A stretch of 64,000 bases of DNA from Flagellimonas yonaguniensis (GTDB lineage: Bacteria; Bacteroidota; Bacteroidia; Flavobacteriales; Flavobacteriaceae). Under the pieces are notes generated by a model, which saw only the letters and a program-made list of their open reading frames with translations, was not told the DNA's origin and did no database searches. Below are positions 55,742 through 64,000 of this stretch, piece after piece. Within the stretch, counting starts at the first letter, position 1, and each line of letters opens with the position of its first letter. Both the position numbers and the translations under genes were made by a program. The stretch lies in the NCBI RefSeq assembly GCF_029193885.1, contig NZ_JARFVB010000002.1, positions 1 through 64,000 on the forward strand. The letters are read 5' to 3'.

Positions 55742-58183
55742 ATGAAACTTTTACAGACACTATTAGTATTGTTCATGGGTCTCACAGGACTGTTTGCCCA
55801 AGATGTTGCTGTAACCGGTACCGTTACCGATGACGAGGGAAATCCCCTTGAAGGTGCCAGCGTGTATGTAGCGGAGAGCAGTGTTGGAACCACAACGGAC
55901 GCCAGTGGGCACTACGAACTGCTATTAAATCAAGGAAAACACATTATCCAATTTTCTTATATCGGATTTGCACCAGTGGCTAGACCCATAACGCTGGGGG
56001 CATCTGGCACCACCATCGATGTAAGTTTACAGGCCAGCATGAGCCTGGATGAAGTTGTCATCATATCTGGATCTAAAAAAGCTGAAAAAATCACAAGCTC
56101 CCCCGCAACCGTGGTGACCATTTCTCCAAGACAGATCAACGAATATGCAGGAAATCCAGCTGAACTGCTGGCCCGCAAAAAAGGGATTGACTATTTCAGG
56201 GCCGGTATTGCCACTCCAGCATTCAACGTACGTGGTTTCAATTCCAACTTCAACTCCAAAAACCTTCAGGTAGCAGATGGTCGCATATCAAGCTTGATCG
56301 CCACTGGGCTTCCCATGGGACCTTTAACCACAACCGTCAAGGAAGACATTGAGCAAATAGAGGTTGTATTGGGACCCAACGCCACCCTTTATGGACCCAA
56401 TGCCCACAATGGTTTATTGAATACCATTACCAAAGACCCAAGAAGATATGAAGGCACCACCATTGCCACCAATTTGGGTGTGAACAGTGATGGTAATGGT
56501 TATTACTCGGGCAGGCTTCGATTCGCCAAAAAATTGAGCGATAAATGGGCCATTAAAGCCACTGGGGAATACACAAAAGCAACAGAATTCATTTATGCCG
56601 ATTCCGTTTATATTGATAGGAATTTGGATGGAATTACCGAAGGTTACCCAGAATATGACCTGGATAACGATGTCAAGTTTTTCAAGACCGAAGCCAGTGC
56701 ATATTTCTCACCAACAGAAGGCACGGACCTTATTGCAACTTACGGACATAGCAACAGCACATATTTATCTCCCACCAATGTGGGACGAAACCAGATCGTG
56801 GATTGGAGAATCAGTTTTGGTCAATTACGTTTTAAAACACAAAATTTCTTTGCACAGGTATATTATACCACAAGTAAAACCGATGACACCTATGCCATTG
56901 ACGAACGGACCAAACAATATTACCGAGGGATAGATTCAGGACTTTCGGAAGAAGAAGCATCAGGAGAGTATTCCTATGCCAGTGGAGCCTTATTTGTTGA
57001 TGATTCCAAACGTTGGAATGCAGAAATCCAATATTCCAACACACTCTTTGATGACAAACTGGAATTTGTGACCGGACTACAATGGCAATTGGACAAAGCG
57101 AACAGTCATGGCACCTATCTACTTGATGAGAATGAAGACGATTACATTGATGTATCCCAAATAGGTGGATACCTTCATTTGGATTATGATTTCGGAAATG
57201 GATTCCGAGGTATTGCAGCAACCCGTATCGACAACCACGAAATCTATGGCACTAATGTGGTTCCAAAATTCGGGGTGTTGAAAGAGTTCGACAAAGGAAC
57301 ACTGCGTTTTACATACGGACAAGGTATTGCCGCACCAACCATCCTAAACATGTACGGAAACCTATTCTCTGGTTTGATATTGGGTAACTCCGATGGTTTT
57401 ACACTTACAGATGGATCAATGGTACCTGTACAAGGAGTTGAAAAGGTGGACACCTATGAAATTGGGTATCGCGGTACTCTGTCCCCTAAACTCTACGGTG
57501 ATTTCAATGCCTATTATAACATCAACAAGGATTTCTTAAGCCCAGTTACCGTGGTAGGTGTGGCTACCCATAGAGGCGACACTCCCATTGAGGAAGTCCA
57601 ATCCGGGTATGCATTTTACAACGGATTGGTCGCCACCTATATCAATTTTGGACGCGTGAACACCTATGGTGCGGACTTTGCACTAACGTATAGCATCTCT
57701 CCAAAATGGAGTGCAACAGCCAACTATTCCTACTTCGATTATTCCTTTGATGAGGATGACACAGAGAATGATTTTAACGGGGATGGAAACGTTGACTTCC
57801 TGGACTTCTTGATCAATGCTCCCACCAATAAAATTGGATTTGGAATTAATCATAGTGGGGAAAAGTTCTTCGGAGGACTATTTAGTAGATGGGTAGAGGA
57901 GTACAACTATTTCTCTAGCTACCAGATAGCTTCAGAAACTTTGCCCGGGTACACCTATAGAGGAACCCCCATTGTTGAAGATTCAAAAAGTACGGATTCA
58001 TACAACTATGGTCCTCTGGGAGGTTTTGTAACCTTCGACCTCAACTTTGGTTACCACTTTAACAAAAACTTTACGCTATCATTTGCAGCCACCAATCTGT
58101 TCAATACAGAAATGAGGGAGTTCACAGCAGCTCCTCCAACCGGTGGCCTATATGTACTTGAGGCAAAATTGAATTTGGATTAA
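55742..58183 (+). CDS. TonB-dependent outer-membrane receptor
   Basis: 813 residues: signal peptide (ending GLFAQ), carboxypeptidase-regulatory-like domain (about 22-100, VAVTGTVTDDEGNPLEGASV), plug (about 115-240, ATVVTISPRQINEY, NVRGFNSNF), then beta-barrel. No STN domain, and no SusD partner. It brings in a ligand across the outer membrane for the exported hydrolase and symporter. 24 bp after the hydrolase gene. Confidence 0.93.
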   Translation: MKLLQTLLVLFMGLTGLFAQDVAVTGTVTDDEGNPLEGASVYVAESSVGTTTDASGHYELLLNQGKHIIQFSYIGFAPVARPITLGASGTTIDVSLQASMSLDEVVIISGSKKAEKITSSPATVVTISPRQINEYAGNPAELLARKKGIDYFRAGIATPAFNVRGFNSNFNSKNLQVADGRISSLIATGLPMGPLTTTVKEDIEQIEVVLGPNATLYGPNAHNGLLNTITKDPRRYEGTTIATNLGVNSDGNGYYSGRLRFAKKLSDKWAIKATGEYTKATEFIYADSVYIDRNLDGITEGYPEYDLDNDVKFFKTEASAYFSPTEGTDLIATYGHSNSTYLSPTNVGRNQIVDWRISFGQLRFKTQNFFAQVYYTTSKTDDTYAIDERTKQYYRGIDSGLSEEEASGEYSYASGALFVDDSKRWNAEIQYSNTLFDDKLEFVTGLQWQLDKANSHGTYLLDENEDDYIDVSQIGGYLHLDYDFGNGFRGIAATRIDNHEIYGTNVVPKFGVLKEFDKGTLRFTYGQGIAAPTILNMYGNLFSGLILGNSDGFTLTDGSMVPVQGVEKVDTYEIGYRGTLSPKLYGDFNAYYNINKDFLSPVTVVGVATHRGDTPIEEVQSGYAFYNGLVATYINFGRVNTYGADFALTYSISPKWSATANYSYFDYSFDEDDTENDFNGDGNVDFLDFLINAPTNKIGFGINHSGEKFFGGLFSRWVEEYNYFSSYQIASETLPGYTYRGTPIVEDSKSTDSYNYGPLGGFVTFDLNFGYHFNKNFTLSFAATNLFNTEMREFTAAPPTGGLYVLEAKLNLD

Positions 58184-58204
58184 CAAAACAATCAAATAGC
58201 ATAG

Positions 58205-59191
58205 ATGAAAAATGCAAAAATTATATCCTCGGGAATGTATGTTCCCGAGGACATATACCCTAATGCTTATTTCAATGAGTTGTTGGGTGAGGATGTAGAT
58301 ACTTGGTTGAGAGAAAATGTGGAAATCTTTGAACGAAGATGGTGCAAAGAGAATGAATCCACTGCTGATCTTTGCGAAAAAGCAGCCAATGCTGCATTGC
58401 AAAATGCAAATCTAAAAGCTTCAGATTTAGATTTGCTCATCATCTCCACGGATACTCCTGAATACATTTCACCATCCACAGCTGCAGTGGTACAAAACCG
58501 AATCGGTGCCAAAAACGCAGGAACATTTGATTTAAATGCCGCCTGTGCAGGATTTGTTACGGCAACGGAAACCGCAGCACACTACATCAAAAGTGGTGGA
58601 TTGGACAAAATCATGGTCATTGGCGCCTATGGCATGAGCAAATACCTCAACAAAGAGGACAAAAAAACCGTGACGCTATTTGCAGATGGTGCAGGTGCTG
58701 TTATCCTGACGTCCACTGAGGAAAAAAATAAAGGGCATCAAACAGGAAAATTAATCTCGAAAGGTGAGTATGCCGATTGGATGGGCATTTATGCAGGAGG
58801 GACCAAAACCCCCATCGACCATAATGTTATCGACCATAAAGACCATCAACTTAAGTTCGTGAAAAAATTCCCCCCCGAACTCAATCCTCAAATGTGGAGC
58901 ATGCTGGCCAACCAACTAGCGGAAAACATGGGAATAGGGGTTTCGGAAGTGGACCAGTTCTTAATCACACAAATCAACATAAATGCTATTAGGGAAACAT
59001 TAAAAATATTGGGTGTGCCTCAAGACAAAGCATACACCGTAATGCACCATTATGGATATACGGGTTCTGCATGCATCCCCATGGCATTCCACCAGGCATG
59101 GGAACATCAGAAAATAAAGGAGGGAGACACCTTATTTTTTATTGGCTCTGGTGGAGGATTGGCCTTTGCCGCAAATGCTTTTATACTGTAA
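58205..59191 (+). CDS. KASIII-like acyltransferase with altered active site
   Basis: 328 residues of the FabH/KASIII family: active-site Cys114 in NAACAGFVTA, GDGAGAVIL-like FADGAGAVIL, and C-terminal IGSGGGLAFAANAFI. Aligned by eye with E. coli FabH, catalytic His (in PHQAN) falls on Thr255 (ITQIN) and Asn (in GNTSAAS) on Tyr285 (GYTGSAC). A Cys-only site suggests acyl transfer or a different condensation rather than ordinary FabH chemistry. It lies 21 bp after the receptor gene and 12 bp before the ligase gene. Confidence 0.88.
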   Translation: MKNAKIISSGMYVPEDIYPNAYFNELLGEDVDTWLRENVEIFERRWCKENESTADLCEKAANAALQNANLKASDLDLLIISTDTPEYISPSTAAVVQNRIGAKNAGTFDLNAACAGFVTATETAAHYIKSGGLDKIMVIGAYGMSKYLNKEDKKTVTLFADGAGAVILTSTEEKNKGHQTGKLISKGEYADWMGIYAGGTKTPIDHNVIDHKDHQLKFVKKFPPELNPQMWSMLANQLAENMGIGVSEVDQFLITQININAIRETLKILGVPQDKAYTVMHHYGYTGSACIPMAFHQAWEHQKIKEGDTLFFIGSGGGLAFAANAFIL

Positions 59192-59203
59192 CTTTAACAA
59201 ATT

Positions 59204-60697
59204 ATGATCAACACCTTTGATTGGTTCCAAAAATGGTCGGAATATACCCCTGACAAAATAGCCCTGAAAGATGCGGAGTCGGGCAGCTCCCTTACCTACA
59301 AACAAATTAACAATGCATCCAATAGCATTGCGCACTACCTCAAGGACAAACACCAGTTAAAAAAAGGAGATAGAATTGCCATTATCGCTGAAAATGATCT
59401 AACCCAAGTCTTACTTTTTGGAGCAGCACAAAAAATGGGAATTATTTTGGTGCCCATCAATTACAGATTGGCACACGCTGAGGTAGAATTTTTATTGGAC
59501 AATTCTGAATCTGCTTTGGTACTTTATGATGAAAACTGTTATGATGTCCATGCATTAAAACATAAAGCCACTTATGAGCCTATTGCTCCTTTTATCCATT
59601 TTGTAGATGATGAAGGTCCTGATTATACAGCACAGTTACATGAAGATGAACCTATTTTCATTTTATACACCAGCGGTACTACAGGTTTTCCAAAAGGGAC
59701 CTTGTATACCCACAAAATGCTCTTTTGGAACAGCATCAATACCGCATTGAGCCTGGTAATCAGCAGTGCGACCAAAACCCTTAACTGCATGCCCCTTTTC
59801 CATACGGGAGGTTGGAATGTATTACTGGCACCTGTATTGCATCATGGAGGGACCATAATTATGTTCAAAAAGTTTGATGCCGAGAAAATATTACAATCAA
59901 TTGTAGCCGAAAAGTTGGATCTTTTTATGGGCGTGCCCACCATGTTGAAAATGATAGCCGAGCTCCCGGAGTTTGAATCTACGGACATTAGCTTTCTCAA
60001 TTACATTATTGTTGGGGGCGAAAGTATGCCCGTTGGACTGATTCGAAAGTATCATAAAAAAAATGTCCCGATACGGCAAGGATATGGTTTGACCGAAGTT
60101 GGACCCAACCTTACCTCCTTGCACCAAAGTATGGCGGAAAAAAAACAAGGCTCCATTGGCAAACCCAATTTTTATGTTCAGGTCCGCGTAGTGGATGATA
60201 ACGGTCACAAGCTTCCTCCAAATACACCCGGAGAACTATGGATTTCCGGACCTATGGTCACACCAGGGTATTGGAAGAACCCGAAAGCCTCCAAAGACAG
60301 TATTTCCGATAGATGGTTTAAAACAGGGGATGTGGCCATAATGGACGAAGAAGGCTTCATTTTTATTGTGGACCGAAAAAAACACATGTACATCAGTGGT
60401 GGGGAGAATGTTTACCCTGTGGAGGTAGAACGTGTACTATTACAACATGAGGCTATAAATGAAGCCGTTGTTTTTGGGATCCCTCACGAAAAATGGGGGG
60501 AATGTGGTGCTGCTTTAGTCGTAAAAGGAAAAGAAGTAAGTTCAGAAGAGATACGCAATTATTGCTTGGACAACCTTGCAAAGTTCAAAGTACCCTCAGA
60601 AATCCATTTTATCGAGTCCGTACCCAAAGGGGACACAGGTAAAATTGACCGAAAAACCATGAAAAAATCGTTTTTGGCCGAAAGAAATCTTATTTAA
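59204..60697 (+). CDS. AMP-forming acyl-CoA ligase
   Basis: 497 residues. ATP motif YTSGTTGFPKGTLYTH (about 151-166), GYGLTEVGPN, and the hinge/C-terminal motifs WFKTGDVAIMDEEGF and KKHMYISGGENVYPVEVE, with the late Lys in GDTGKIDRKT. Makes an acyl-CoA (or acyl-adenylate) from a carboxylic acid. It is last in the cluster and would activate the acid imported by the symporter for the KASIII-like enzyme. Chain length cannot be read from sequence. Confidence 0.93.
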   Translation: MINTFDWFQKWSEYTPDKIALKDAESGSSLTYKQINNASNSIAHYLKDKHQLKKGDRIAIIAENDLTQVLLFGAAQKMGIILVPINYRLAHAEVEFLLDNSESALVLYDENCYDVHALKHKATYEPIAPFIHFVDDEGPDYTAQLHEDEPIFILYTSGTTGFPKGTLYTHKMLFWNSINTALSLVISSATKTLNCMPLFHTGGWNVLLAPVLHHGGTIIMFKKFDAEKILQSIVAEKLDLFMGVPTMLKMIAELPEFESTDISFLNYIIVGGESMPVGLIRKYHKKNVPIRQGYGLTEVGPNLTSLHQSMAEKKQGSIGKPNFYVQVRVVDDNGHKLPPNTPGELWISGPMVTPGYWKNPKASKDSISDRWFKTGDVAIMDEEGFIFIVDRKKHMYISGGENVYPVEVERVLLQHEAINEAVVFGIPHEKWGECGAALVVKGKEVSSEEIRNYCLDNLAKFKVPSEIHFIESVPKGDTGKIDRKTMKKSFLAERNLI

Positions 60698-60737
60698 ATT
60701 TTTTGCTCAAGTTTTGATCTCATTAGATAGTTTGGTC

Positions 60738-60772
60738 AAAAAAAGGGGTGGCATATATGCGCCCCTTTTTTT
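60738..60772. terminator. bidirectional intrinsic terminator
   Basis: AAAAAAAGGGG ... CCCCTTTTTTT with an inner palindrome GCATATATGC, between the convergent ligase and alkaline phosphatase genes. Both strands have T runs after the stem. Confidence 0.85.
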
Positions 60773-62543
60773 AATTTTTATCTAAAGCAGCTAAAATTTT
60801 TCTGAAAATATCGGTATTCTCATAAACCCCATTAAAATTTTTAGCTTGTGGCCCATAGGAAAACAAGGGCACCATGATACCCGTATGGTCAACGGTTAAA
60901 AAATCACCTTGAACAGTGCCATCTTCCAGACTGCCCCCGACAATTCCAAAACCAGAGGTTTCATGATCCGCTGTGATGATGACCAATGTATTTTTGCCGG
61001 TATCCGCAAACTTCAATGCCTCCGCAATGGCCCGGTCAAAGTCCAGCATTTCCCGCACAATATCACTTGTACTATTGGAATGGCCTCCGTTGTCAATTTG
61101 TGCACCCTCGACCATTAAAAAAAATGGTTGGTCCTCAGATTCTAGAACAGACAATGCTTTTGCCACGCTTTTGGGCAAGGCATCCCCTCTCCCATTAGAA
61201 ATGGAGGGCACTTTGTTGTCCCCAAGGTAAATACCCGTGGGACCTATAAAGTCGTTAAAGGCTTCCATCTTTTTTGAAGTATATACCTCTTGAATGGATT
61301 TTTTGTACTTTTCTCCACCAGCGATAAAAAAATCCAATTGACTGCCTTTAAGGTCCTCTATCAATCCCGGGGTGTCATCCCGCTCCGCTCTATGGGCATA
61401 AAACGATGACGGTGTGGCCCCATAAATGGCATCGGTTGTCACAATAGCCGTATTGAATCCTTTGCTTCCAAGTACATCCACCAAATTAGTCATTGCATTA
61501 TCCTCCGGATCTACTCCGATGGCTCTATTATTTGTTTTTGTTCCAGTTGCCATGGCAGAAGCACCTGCCGCAGAATCAGTAATCAAATCATCCGCTGAAG
61601 CAGTTTTGACCAAACCAATGTTTTTCAACCCGGTAACGGTAAGATTTCCTTTATTGGCAATCATGGCCGACGAAATTTGTGCCAATCCATTGCCATCCCC
61701 TATCATTAAAATGATATTGGTCGGTCTGGTATCTGCATCATATTCATATTTAGGTCGATACACATCAACAGTGTCCTCCAACTTGAAAGTGTTCTCATCA
61801 AGTTTATCCAGATACTGTTTGGCCCGTGCCGGTTTATCCGTATTGATGTAATCCACCCCTAATTTGGCCAAACGTGCCCAGGCTGTCTTAGTATCCGGGG
61901 TGGCCCAAAAACGGAATGGTTTTCCAGATGCTTTGGCCTTGGCTATGGCTTTTTTCACTTTATCTAAATCGGGAGCCGTCATTCTTCCATAGCCGTTCCA
62001 AACGGAATAATTTTCATAGCTGGAACTGATCAGGGCGACTTTGCTTAAATCCATGTGGTCCAGTTCCTCCAAATTCTGATGGTCGAACCAAATGAAATCA
62101 GGGTAATTTTGGTACTCTTCCGGTTGGGGACGATTTCCTGAAATCACAAATTTGATTTTATCTCCATTGATCAGACTGGGATAGGTCCGCAGTTCCTCTT
62201 CCAATTTTTCAAGAGTTGTATATGCCTCTGACTTGAAATCGATAAGTAATTGAAGCTCGCGGAGTTCTCCTGATGCCTCCAAATTGTTCAGTCTATCCAG
62301 ATATAATTTGCCCAAGGTATGGCCCTCCATTATCTCATCTTCGGCATGGGTCACGTAGAGTATGCCATTCTTTAAGAATACATCGGCTTCAATGGAGGAT
62401 GCTCCATTGCTGTACGCAAACCAAAATGGCAGTTCTTGCGCATAATCGTTATGAGAATGGACTTTGTAACTGGTTTGGCCATGAACATTTGTAATAGGAC
62501 CGATCAACAATAAAAAAAAGAAAAACAGTAAGGCAGACTTCAT
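60771..62543 (-). CDS. GDPD-like / alkaline phosphatase fusion, exported
   Basis: 590 residues with a signal peptide (to about THVHGQ, 18-23). The N-terminal domain (about 25-250) has VHSHNDYAQELPFW, IEADVF and VTHAED, like a glycerophosphodiester phosphodiesterase or PI-PLC barrel. The C-terminal domain (about 270-590) is an alkaline phosphatase: IILMIGDGNGLAQ, nucleophile Ser in ITDSAAGASAMATG, TADHETSGFG and a late His. The two could work in sequence, freeing a phosphomonoester and then dephosphorylating it. The GDPD-like part has some typical residues in unusual positions. Confidence 0.88.
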   Translation of the reverse strand: MKSALLFFFFLLLIGPITNVHGQTSYKVHSHNDYAQELPFWFAYSNGASSIEADVFLKNGILYVTHAEDEIMEGHTLGKLYLDRLNNLEASGELRELQLLIDFKSEAYTTLEKLEEELRTYPSLINGDKIKFVISGNRPQPEEYQNYPDFIWFDHQNLEELDHMDLSKVALISSSYENYSVWNGYGRMTAPDLDKVKKAIAKAKASGKPFRFWATPDTKTAWARLAKLGVDYINTDKPARAKQYLDKLDENTFKLEDTVDVYRPKYEYDADTRPTNIILMIGDGNGLAQISSAMIANKGNLTVTGLKNIGLVKTASADDLITDSAAGASAMATGTKTNNRAIGVDPEDNAMTNLVDVLGSKGFNTAIVTTDAIYGATPSSFYAHRAERDDTPGLIEDLKGSQLDFFIAGGEKYKKSIQEVYTSKKMEAFNDFIGPTGIYLGDNKVPSISNGRGDALPKSVAKALSVLESEDQPFFLMVEGAQIDNGGHSNSTSDIVREMLDFDRAIAEALKFADTGKNTLVIITADHETSGFGIVGGSLEDGTVQGDFLTVDHTGIMVPLFSYGPQAKNFNGVYENTDIFRKILAALDKN

Positions 62544-62740
62544 TTGTGGTTTGATGAGGTTTTTAAGGGGTTGAAATGAATATGTTTGATGGATTCATGG
62601 CAAATACGAACAAAAATCGATAATTTCCTAGAGTGGGGATATTATGATTTTGTAAACTTTGGGCAATAACTTTCTTCTACCATTTCCATCAACTTACAAG
62701 ATAAAATTATATTTAAATCCGCCCTTTTGTCCAAAAAAAT

Positions 62741-62748
62741 TATATTTG
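62741..62748 (+). promoter_or_regulatory. -7 box of the tRNA-Leu promoter
   Basis: TATATTTG followed by CACACCG, 19 nt before the tRNA. No TTG is at the usual distance upstream. The 62544-62740 stretch otherwise shows nothing I can name. Confidence 0.6.
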
Positions 62749-62767
62749 CACACCGAAAATTCCAAAG

Positions 62768-62851
62768 GCCCACGTGGTGGAATTGGTAGACACGCTACCT
62801 TGAGGGGGTAGTGTTCGAAAGGACGTGCTGGTTCGACTCCAGTCGTGGGCA
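62768..62851 (+). tRNA. tRNA-Leu (anticodon GAG)
   Basis: 84-nt class II tRNA: acceptor GCCCACG/CGTGGGC with discriminator A, D arm, anticodon arm CTACC-TTGAGGG-GGTAG with anticodon GAG, long variable arm (TGTTCGAAAGGACG), and T arm GCTGG-TTCGACT-CCAGT. CCA not encoded. Own promoter and terminator. Confidence 0.96.
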
Positions 62852-62856
62852 CAGAA

Positions 62857-62883
62857 AAAGCCGCAATTTCTTGCGGTTTTTTT
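62857..62883 (+). terminator. terminator of tRNA-Leu
   Basis: Stem CCGCAA/TTGCGG (62861-62866 with 62871-62876), 4-nt loop, preceded by an A run and followed by seven T. Confidence 0.8.
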
Positions 62884-62992
62884 GGTTTCATACCTTACCA
62901 AAAGAATCCTTATACCCTCCCCAAGTTGCTGATATCCATAAAAAAGAATCTAAATTTTATGATAAAAAACTAGGATAGCTTCTTTTAAATTG

Positions 62993-63000
62993 TAAATTTG
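62993..63000 (+). promoter_or_regulatory. -7 box upstream of the CarH-like gene
   Basis: TAAATTTG, 21 nt before the ATG at 63022. No TTG at the expected -33 distance, which would fit a regulated promoter. Confidence 0.55.
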
Positions 63001-63021
63001 TTTAACGTTTAATTGAAAATT

Positions 63022-63921
63022 ATGAACAAAGTAAAAAGTTCTTTTAGTATTCGTGACATGGAAAACCTTTCAGGCATAAAGGCGCATACCATTCGCATTT
63101 GGGAAAAAAGATACAATTTATTCAGCCCCGAAAGAACGGATACCAACATTAGAACTTACAACCTTGAAAGTCTTCAGAAATTATTGAACGTTACTTTACT
63201 CTATAATAATGGGTACAAAATTTCCAAAATAGCCCAGTTGTCCGAGAAGAAAATACCTGCACTTGTCAATAAAATCGTTTCGCAAAAAAGTGGGAATAAC
63301 CACACCCTCAACTCCTTAAAGATGGCGATGCTCAATTTCGACCAGTCAATCTTCTTAAAGACCTACAACGAACTCATGAAGGAAAAGTCGTTTATGGAAA
63401 TTTTCAATGAGGTCTTTATCCCTTTATTGAACGAACTTGGTTTATTATGGCAAACAAATACCATAAGTCCGGCCCACGAACATTTCATATCTAATTTAAT
63501 CAAGCAAAAAATATACATACACACCGAAAAACTACTACTGGAGCAACCTAGAAAGGGAGATGATGTGTATGTACTTTTCCTACCGGAGAATGAGATACAT
63601 GAATTAGGTCTCCTCTTCATCAATTACCAACTAGCACTTCAAGGGCACCAAACCATTTATTTGGGTCAATCAATGCCCATTGAAAACCTTAAAGACCTTT
63701 TGAAATATTACAGCAATATAAAATTCATTTCCTACTTTACCGTTTCACCTCCTGCGGACAGTCTTGATGATTATTTCGAACAATTTACAGAACTACTCAA
63801 AAAATCTCCCGGCTCCAAACTGTATGTTTTGGGACATCAAATTCAGGAAGTCGATGCGGACAAACTGCCCAGCTCCATTGAAATATTCAAATCCATAGAC
63901 GAACTAGTGGAAAACCTTTAA
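63022..63921 (+). CDS. CarH/LitR-like MerR regulator with cobalamin-binding domain
   Basis: 299 residues. N-terminal MerR helix-turn-helix (about 8-75, FSIRDMENLSGIKAHTIRIW then EKRYNLF). The C-terminal part keeps both adenosylcobalamin signatures of CarH: Wx9EH as W143...E153-H154, and ExHxxG as E191-I-H193-E-L-G196, where the His is the expected lower ligand. CarH proteins repress carotenoid genes in the dark and let go when light breaks the Co-C bond. Start chosen at ATG 63022; a TTG at 63013 is the alternative. The carotenoid gene follows after 6 bp. Confidence 0.92.
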   Translation: MNKVKSSFSIRDMENLSGIKAHTIRIWEKRYNLFSPERTDTNIRTYNLESLQKLLNVTLLYNNGYKISKIAQLSEKKIPALVNKIVSQKSGNNHTLNSLKMAMLNFDQSIFLKTYNELMKEKSFMEIFNEVFIPLLNELGLLWQTNTISPAHEHFISNLIKQKIYIHTEKLLLEQPRKGDDVYVLFLPENEIHELGLLFINYQLALQGHQTIYLGQSMPIENLKDLLKYYSNIKFISYFTVSPPADSLDDYFEQFTELLKKSPGSKLYVLGHQIQEVDADKLPSSIEIFKSIDELVENL

Positions 63922-63927
63922 ACTACA

Positions 63928-64000
63928 ATGGAAAAAGTAATTGTCATTGGTTCTGGTTTTTCATCCCTTTCCGCCTCATGTTATTTGGCCAAAGCGGGAT
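63928..64000 (+). CDS. phytoene-desaturase-like gene, 5' end only
   Basis: Only 24 codons lie in the window: MEKVIVIGSGFSSLSASCYL and on. The GxGxxxLxA dinucleotide (FAD) motif and the match to the start of flavobacterial CrtI proteins support phytoene desaturase. It is cut by the right edge. It is read with the CarH-like gene, so carotenoid synthesis would be under that regulator. Confidence 0.8.
   Translation, partial: MEKVIVIGSGFSSLSASCYLAKAG

Noticed and set aside
62694-62891. Open frame on the minus strand across tRNA-Leu
   Set aside because: Antisense translation of the tRNA and its terminator; a common false gene call.
1-64000. CRISPR array, prophage or insertion sequence
   Set aside because: I saw no regularly spaced repeats, cas genes, phage structural genes or transposases.

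Overview
The window reads as chromosomal DNA of a marine-type Flavobacteriaceae bacterium (Bacteroidota), perhaps near Muricauda/Allomuricauda. The genus is inference. The support is: promoters with the Bacteroidota -7 box TAnnTTTG and TTG about 19-20 bp upstream, weak Shine-Dalgarno signals, SusC/SusD and FecR/ECF-sigma genes, a split transketolase, many lipoprotein and outer-membrane genes, and a carotenoid locus at the right end.

Layout. 1-570: leader and three tandem leftward promoters, probably of an rRNA operon whose 16S gene lies off the left edge. 594-3933: thrS-infC-rpmI-rplT, closed by a strong terminator. 3984-17700: mostly housekeeping genes (YjbQ, HAD phosphatase, dienelactone hydrolase, DnaB, AccA, LptF/G-type permease, Tgt, two-gene transketolase, S4 protein, phosphoribosyltransferase, shikimate kinase). 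17810: tRNA-Lys. 18223-30010: a leftward polysaccharide-utilisation-type locus (FecR, ECF sigma, SusC, SusD, YdcF-like protein, GH92, metallophosphatase). 30473-31854: cyanophycinase-like protein and a small porin. 32000-50700: a block of stress or low-oxygen-looking genes. 52149-60697: an uptake and acyl-activation cluster (SDR, SSS symporter, exported alpha/beta hydrolase, TonB receptor, KASIII homologue, acyl-CoA ligase). 60771-62543: a GDPD-like/alkaline phosphatase fusion. 62768: tRNA-Leu. 63022-end: a CarH-like MerR regulator and the start of a phytoene-desaturase-like gene.

The most interesting signal is in 32000-47000. Five intergenic palindromes of CRP/FNR type (TGA-N6-TCA) each sit with their centre 33-34 bp from the centre of a -7-like box, two of them in both directions, so seven promoters share one geometry. 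In four of the seven, exactly 23 nt separate the box from the ATG. These promoters would drive a WG-repeat protein, a MacAB/Lol-like exporter, an AhpD-MlaEFD operon, a small lipoprotein, a TerB-deoC-deoD operon, a flavin-reductase-M20-DUF1611-class II ribonucleotide reductase operon, and an FtsH operon. I read this as an undescribed CRP/FNR-family regulon, possibly for oxygen limitation or dormancy; the regulator itself is not in the window.

Other leads: the GH92 enzyme has Gln where the family's general acid Glu is expected and sits beside a phosphatase, which suggests mannosyl-phosphodiester substrates. The KASIII homologue keeps its Cys but lacks the usual His and Asn. The MerR regulator keeps both cobalamin-binding signatures of light-sensing CarH proteins. 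infC has no ATG/GTG/TTG start at the expected place. All calls come from reading the sequence by eye; no database search or statistical test was run.
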